The position numbers and the translations under genes were made by a program. Below the pieces are notes generated by a model, which was given only the letters and a program-made list of their open reading frames with translations, was not told where the DNA came from and did not search any database. Positions 61,179-64,000 of a DNA stretch of 64,000 nt are shown here, piece by piece (the first letter of the stretch is position 1; every line of letters starts with the position of its first letter). The stretch lies in NCBI RefSeq assembly GCF_036345155.1, contig NZ_CP107772.1, positions 496,001 to 560,000 on the forward strand. Direction: 5' to 3'. The DNA comes from Streptomyces sp. NBC_00582 (GTDB taxonomy: Bacteria > Actinomycetota > Actinomycetes > Streptomycetales > Streptomycetaceae).

Positions 61179-64000
61179 TCAGGGCTTGATCGGCTTCACC
61201 TTCCTGTCGGCGCCGTTGACCCGCACGGTGATGTTCCCCTGGTTCCGTGCCCGGTCGGCCACGATCCTGTAGGACGTGACCTTCCCGTCCCGCCATTCGC
61301 AGCTGACCTCGTAGCCGCCGCGGGCGCGCAGCCCGGTGAAGGAACCCCTGGTTTTCCAGGCGTCGGGCAGGGCGGGCAGCAGGTGGATGACGTCGTCGTG
61401 GCTCTGCAGGAGCATCTCCGCCACGGCGCCCGTGATGCCGAAGTTGCCGTCCATCTGGAAGGGCGGGTGGTTGCAGAACAGGTTGGGCAGCGTGTTGTAG
61501 GTCAGGAGTCCGCGCAACATGATGCGGGCGCGGTGTCCGTCTCCGAGGCGGGCGAAGAGTGCGGCTCGCCAGGGCCAGGTCCATGAGCGGCGGCTGTCGC
61601 CCGACACCGTCGCGGCCGTGAACGGAACGCCTTCCTTCTCGCCGCAGCGGGCTTTGAGGGAGACGAGGGCGGCGGCCGCGAGGTCGGGTGTCTTCGGGGT
61701 GATCTGGCGGCCCGGGTAGACCGCGAAGAGGTGTGAGGTGTGGCGGTGGATGTCGGTGGGGCTGTCGATGTCCTCCTGCCATTCCTGCAGCTGCCCCCAC
61801 CGGCCGATCTTGTTCGGCGCGAGGCGTGCCTGCATGTCCGTGACCCTGGCCCGGTAGGCGGGGTCGGCTTCCAGCGCGGCCTCGCAGTCGAGGTAGTTCT
61901 GGAACAGGTCCCAGATGATCTGCTGGTCGTACATGACGCCGTCCTCACGCGGCCCGTGCTCGGGGGACCAGCCGTTCGGCGCGACGAGGAGTCCGTCCTC
62001 GCGCTCCTTGAGGTGGTCCTCCCAGAACTCGCAGATCTCCTTGATCATCGGGTATGCGACGGTACGGAGGTACTTCATGTCCTGGGTGAACGCCCAGTGC
62101 TCGTAGAGGTGTTGCGCGTACCAGGCGCTCGCGACGGTGTTCCACTCCCACCCGTTTCCGCCGAAGACGCTCTGGCTGGTGCGGGCGGTCCAGCCCCGTG
62201 TGTCCTCGCCGAAGGCGTTGCGGGTCGCCACGCGGCTGGGCACCGCCACCTGCCTGATGAACTCGATGAGTGCTTCGTGGCACTCCGGCAGGTTCGTCGT
62301 CTCGGCTCCCCAGTAGTTCATCTGGATGTTGATGTTGGTGTGGTAGTCGGAGGCCCAGGCCGGTGAGTTGCTGTCGTTCCACAGACCCTGGAGGTTGGCG
62401 GGCAGTCCGTTCGGACGCGAGGAACTGATCAGCAGGTATCGGCCGTAGTCGAACATCGCCTGTTCGAGGGTGGGGTCCTCGCCGCCCGACGCGTAACGCG
62501 CCAGCCGGGCGCTGGTGGGCAGGGCGACGACGACGCCGTCGGAGGTGCCCCAGTCCACGGAGACACGGTTCATGAGCGCACGTGTCTTGTCGGTGTGCTC
62601 CTCGCGCAGTTCCCTGTAGGACCGGGCGGCCGCCTTGTCGAGTGTCCTGGTGATGACCGGTTCGGGATCGGCTCCGCGCCATCCGGCGGCGGCGTCGAGC
62701 TTGTAGTCGGTACGGGCGTCGAGCAACAGGGTCAGGCTTGTGCAGCCGCTGAACCGGAGGGCCGATCCGTCGGCGCGGAAGTCGCCGTCGGTGTGCACGA
62801 CCCGGACGGTGCACGCGTGCTTGAGGCCGTTGCCCATGACACCGCTGAACGAGATCCGCCGGGCGTCAGCGTCGACGGTCGTCGGAGCCCCCTGTTGTCC
62901 GGACGTCAGGGAGATGGCGCCGGAGAGTCCCTGGTCGCTGTCCGACGTGTACCGGAAGACCATGGCGTCCGCGGACCGGCTGGCGAAGGCCTCCCGCCGG
63001 ACGCTCCGCCCCGGCGCGCCGAACCGGGTGACATGGATACCGTCGAAGAAGTCCAGGGCGCGCTGGTAGTCGACGAACGTGCGCAGCGTGCGCGTGTCGA
63101 AGCCCCTGCCGTCCAGGGCGACTTCGGCGATCTGGAAACCGGTGGACGACTCGCCGGGGGTGAACGTGAGCCGGTATGCGCGGTAGGCGGTGCTGTTGGT
63201 GATCCGGAACGTCCGCGTCTCGCCACGCCCGGCGAAGGGCGCGCCGGGGCTCTGCGTGTCGAGCGTCACCCAGGCCTGACCGTCCTGCGACGCCTCGAGC
63301 GTCCACCGCCCGGGATCGTCCAGCGGACGGTCCGGCGCCGCCGTCAGCGTGTACGAGGTGACGGCGACCGCGCGGGGCAGGTCGGCCTGCCAGACGACCG
63401 CGAGTGCGGCGTCGTCGACCCGCCAGACCGTGGCGGGATCGCGGTCCACCGAACACGAGACGTCCATGACTTGGGCCCCGGCCCCGGCCCCTGATCCCTC
63501 GGAGTGCCCGCTCGGCGACGACAGATACAGTGCGGCGCCTCCGAGGTCGACGCCGGTCAGACCGATCTCGCTCACCTGGAAGTGGCTGACCCCGGCCTTG
63601 GGGACGAAGTCGAACCGGTAGAAGCGGTACGACCCGCTGGTGGCGCAGGTGAACTCCTTCGTCTGGAAACGGCTCTCGAAGGGCGCCGCCAAGGTGCGGC
63701 TGTCCAGGGTGGTCCAGTCGGCGCCCTCGGCGGAACCGGACAGCGTCCACTCCTGCGGGTCGCGCTGCGGCACATCGTTGGCACTCGTCAGACGGTAGGA
63801 GGCGACCGCGACGGGCTCGGGGAGCTCGACCTGCCACTGCACCCTCGAACCGGGCCCGTCGATACACCACTTGGTGCTCGCGTTGCCGTCGTACGACTTC
63901 TCCACGCCCTCCGACGAGGAGGTGCGGTACGGCCCCCCGGGAGCGGTGACCTTCGCACGGCCGGCGAAGGTGACGACGACGTCGCCGAAGTTCCGGTACG
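61179..64000 (-). CDS. GH95 alpha-L-fucosidase, 5' end beyond window
   Basis: A large exported-type enzyme, visible from its stop at 61179 to the window edge, about 940 codons with no start in sight. GH95 features: [33 protein letters not shown] (the catalytic Asn pair), [12 protein letters not shown] (general-acid Glu), and the DG-x-x-A tail [18 protein letters not shown] (Asp that activates water with the Asn). Two beta-sandwich, discoidin-like segments precede the catalytic domain (about visible residues 20-120 and 150-265). It removes terminal alpha-1,2-L-fucose or galactose from glycans. Confidence 0.88.
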   Translation of the reverse strand, partial: YRNFGDVVVTFAGRAKVTAPGGPYRTSSSEGVEKSYDGNASTKWCIDGPGSRVQWQVELPEPVAVASYRLTSANDVPQRDPQEWTLSGSAEGADWTTLDSRTLAAPFESRFQTKEFTCATSGSYRFYRFDFVPKAGVSHFQVSEIGLTGVDLGGAALYLSSPSGHSEGSGAGAGAQVMDVSCSVDRDPATVWRVDDAALAVVWQADLPRAVAVTSYTLTAAPDRPLDDPGRWTLEASQDGQAWVTLDTQSPGAPFAGRGETRTFRITNSTAYRAYRLTFTPGESSTGFQIAEVALDGRGFDTRTLRTFVDYQRALDFFDGIHVTRFGAPGRSVRREAFASRSADAMVFRYTSDSDQGLSGAISLTSGQQGAPTTVDADARRISFSGVMGNGLKHACTVRVVHTDGDFRADGSALRFSGCTSLTLLLDARTDYKLDAAAGWRGADPEPVITRTLDKAAARSYRELREEHTDKTRALMNRVSVDWGTSDGVVVALPTSARLARYASGGEDPTLEQAMFDYGRYLLISSSRPNGLPANLQGLWNDSNSPAWASDYHTNINIQMNYWGAETTNLPECHEALIEFIRQVAVPSRVATRNAFGEDTRGWTARTSQSVFGGNGWEWNTVASAWYAQHLYEHWAFTQDMKYLRTVAYPMIKEICEFWEDHLKEREDGLLVAPNGWSPEHGPREDGVMYDQQIIWDLFQNYLDCEAALEADPAYRARVTDMQARLAPNKIGRWGQLQEWQEDIDSPTDIHRHTSHLFAVYPGRQITPKTPDLAAAALVSLKARCGEKEGVPFTAATVSGDSRRSWTWPWRAALFARLGDGHRARIMLRGLLTYNTLPNLFCNHPPFQMDGNFGITGAVAEMLLQSHDDVIHLLPALPDAWKTRGSFTGLRARGGYEVSCEWRDGKVTSYRIVADRARNQGNITVRVNGADRKVKPIKP

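Noticed and set aside
61740..63494. Long plus-strand frames opposite the fucosidase
   Set aside because: They are antisense shadows of a gene with clear GH95 motifs.
1..64000. tRNA, rRNA or riboswitch genes
   Set aside because: No cloverleaf with a GTTCGA-type arm, no rRNA sequence and no recognisable riboswitch was found by eye; a covariance-model scan would be needed to exclude small RNAs.

Overview
The window reads as the chromosome of a Streptomyces-like actinomycete. It has very high GC with strong third-position GC bias, frequent GTG/TTG starts, GGAGG-type ribosome sites, NarL-type two-component pairs, many TetR/MarR regulators and Streptomyces-type transposases. There are no ribosomal, tRNA or central-metabolism genes. 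About twenty decayed genes and transposon fragments lie between intact cassettes, which fits a chromosome arm or other accessory region.

Region by region. 0.1-2.4 kb: an Lrp/AsnC regulator divergent from an azlCD amino-acid exporter, then a HIT protein joined to an integrase remnant. 2.9-7.3 kb: IS5 and PIN-domain scraps, a secreted Lys/His-tailed protein, a lone PTS EIIC and a secreted serine protease. 7.6-13.6 kb: a dead LuxR ATPase regulator, a membrane thioredoxin-fold protein, a lipoprotein, small and membrane proteins, and a SUKH protein. 14-18.8 kb: a TetX-like flavin monooxygenase, a GT2 glycosyltransferase beside a dead nucleotide-sugar dehydrogenase, and a BlaI-M56 pair. 19-22.7 kb: a copper island (multicopper oxidase, two Met-rich membrane proteins, a CsoR-like operator, a CopA fragment). 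22.7-26.7 kb: a MarR/tautomerase pair, and a SnoaL-like gene separated from its divergent LysR partner by an IS110-family element. 27.3-30.6 kb: a two-gene operon of an HNH-SF2 helicase fusion and an unrecognised partner, the best candidate for an undescribed (defence-like) system. 30.8-36.7 kb: a DUF418-like membrane protein, then a TetR-monooxygenase cassette bracketed by resolvase and Tn3 transposase remnants. 37-42.5 kb: a NarL-type two-component system and two secreted proteins. 42.5-52.3 kb: a stretch of broken transposases (IS701, IS5, ISAs1, ISL3) and fragments of integrase, MMPL, IclR and Ku, around an esterase, a TetR/hydrolase operon, a second SUKH protein, an azoreductase-like enzyme and a MarR regulator. 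52.6-56 kb: a second two-component system, an Lgt paralogue and a DUF6069-like protein. 56.7-60.9 kb: a TetR, ferredoxin-ferredoxin reductase fusion, cytochrome P450 and dienelactone hydrolase cluster. 61.2-64 kb: a GH95 alpha-L-fucosidase that runs off the right edge.

How genes work together: the ferredoxin-reductase fusion can supply electrons to the adjacent P450 under the linked TetR. The copper genes share a divergent control region holding a CsoR-type palindrome. Several regulators sit beside palindromes that look like their own operators (32477-32506, 47026-47064, 23166-23196). All functional calls come from reading translated sequence and motifs; no database search was run.
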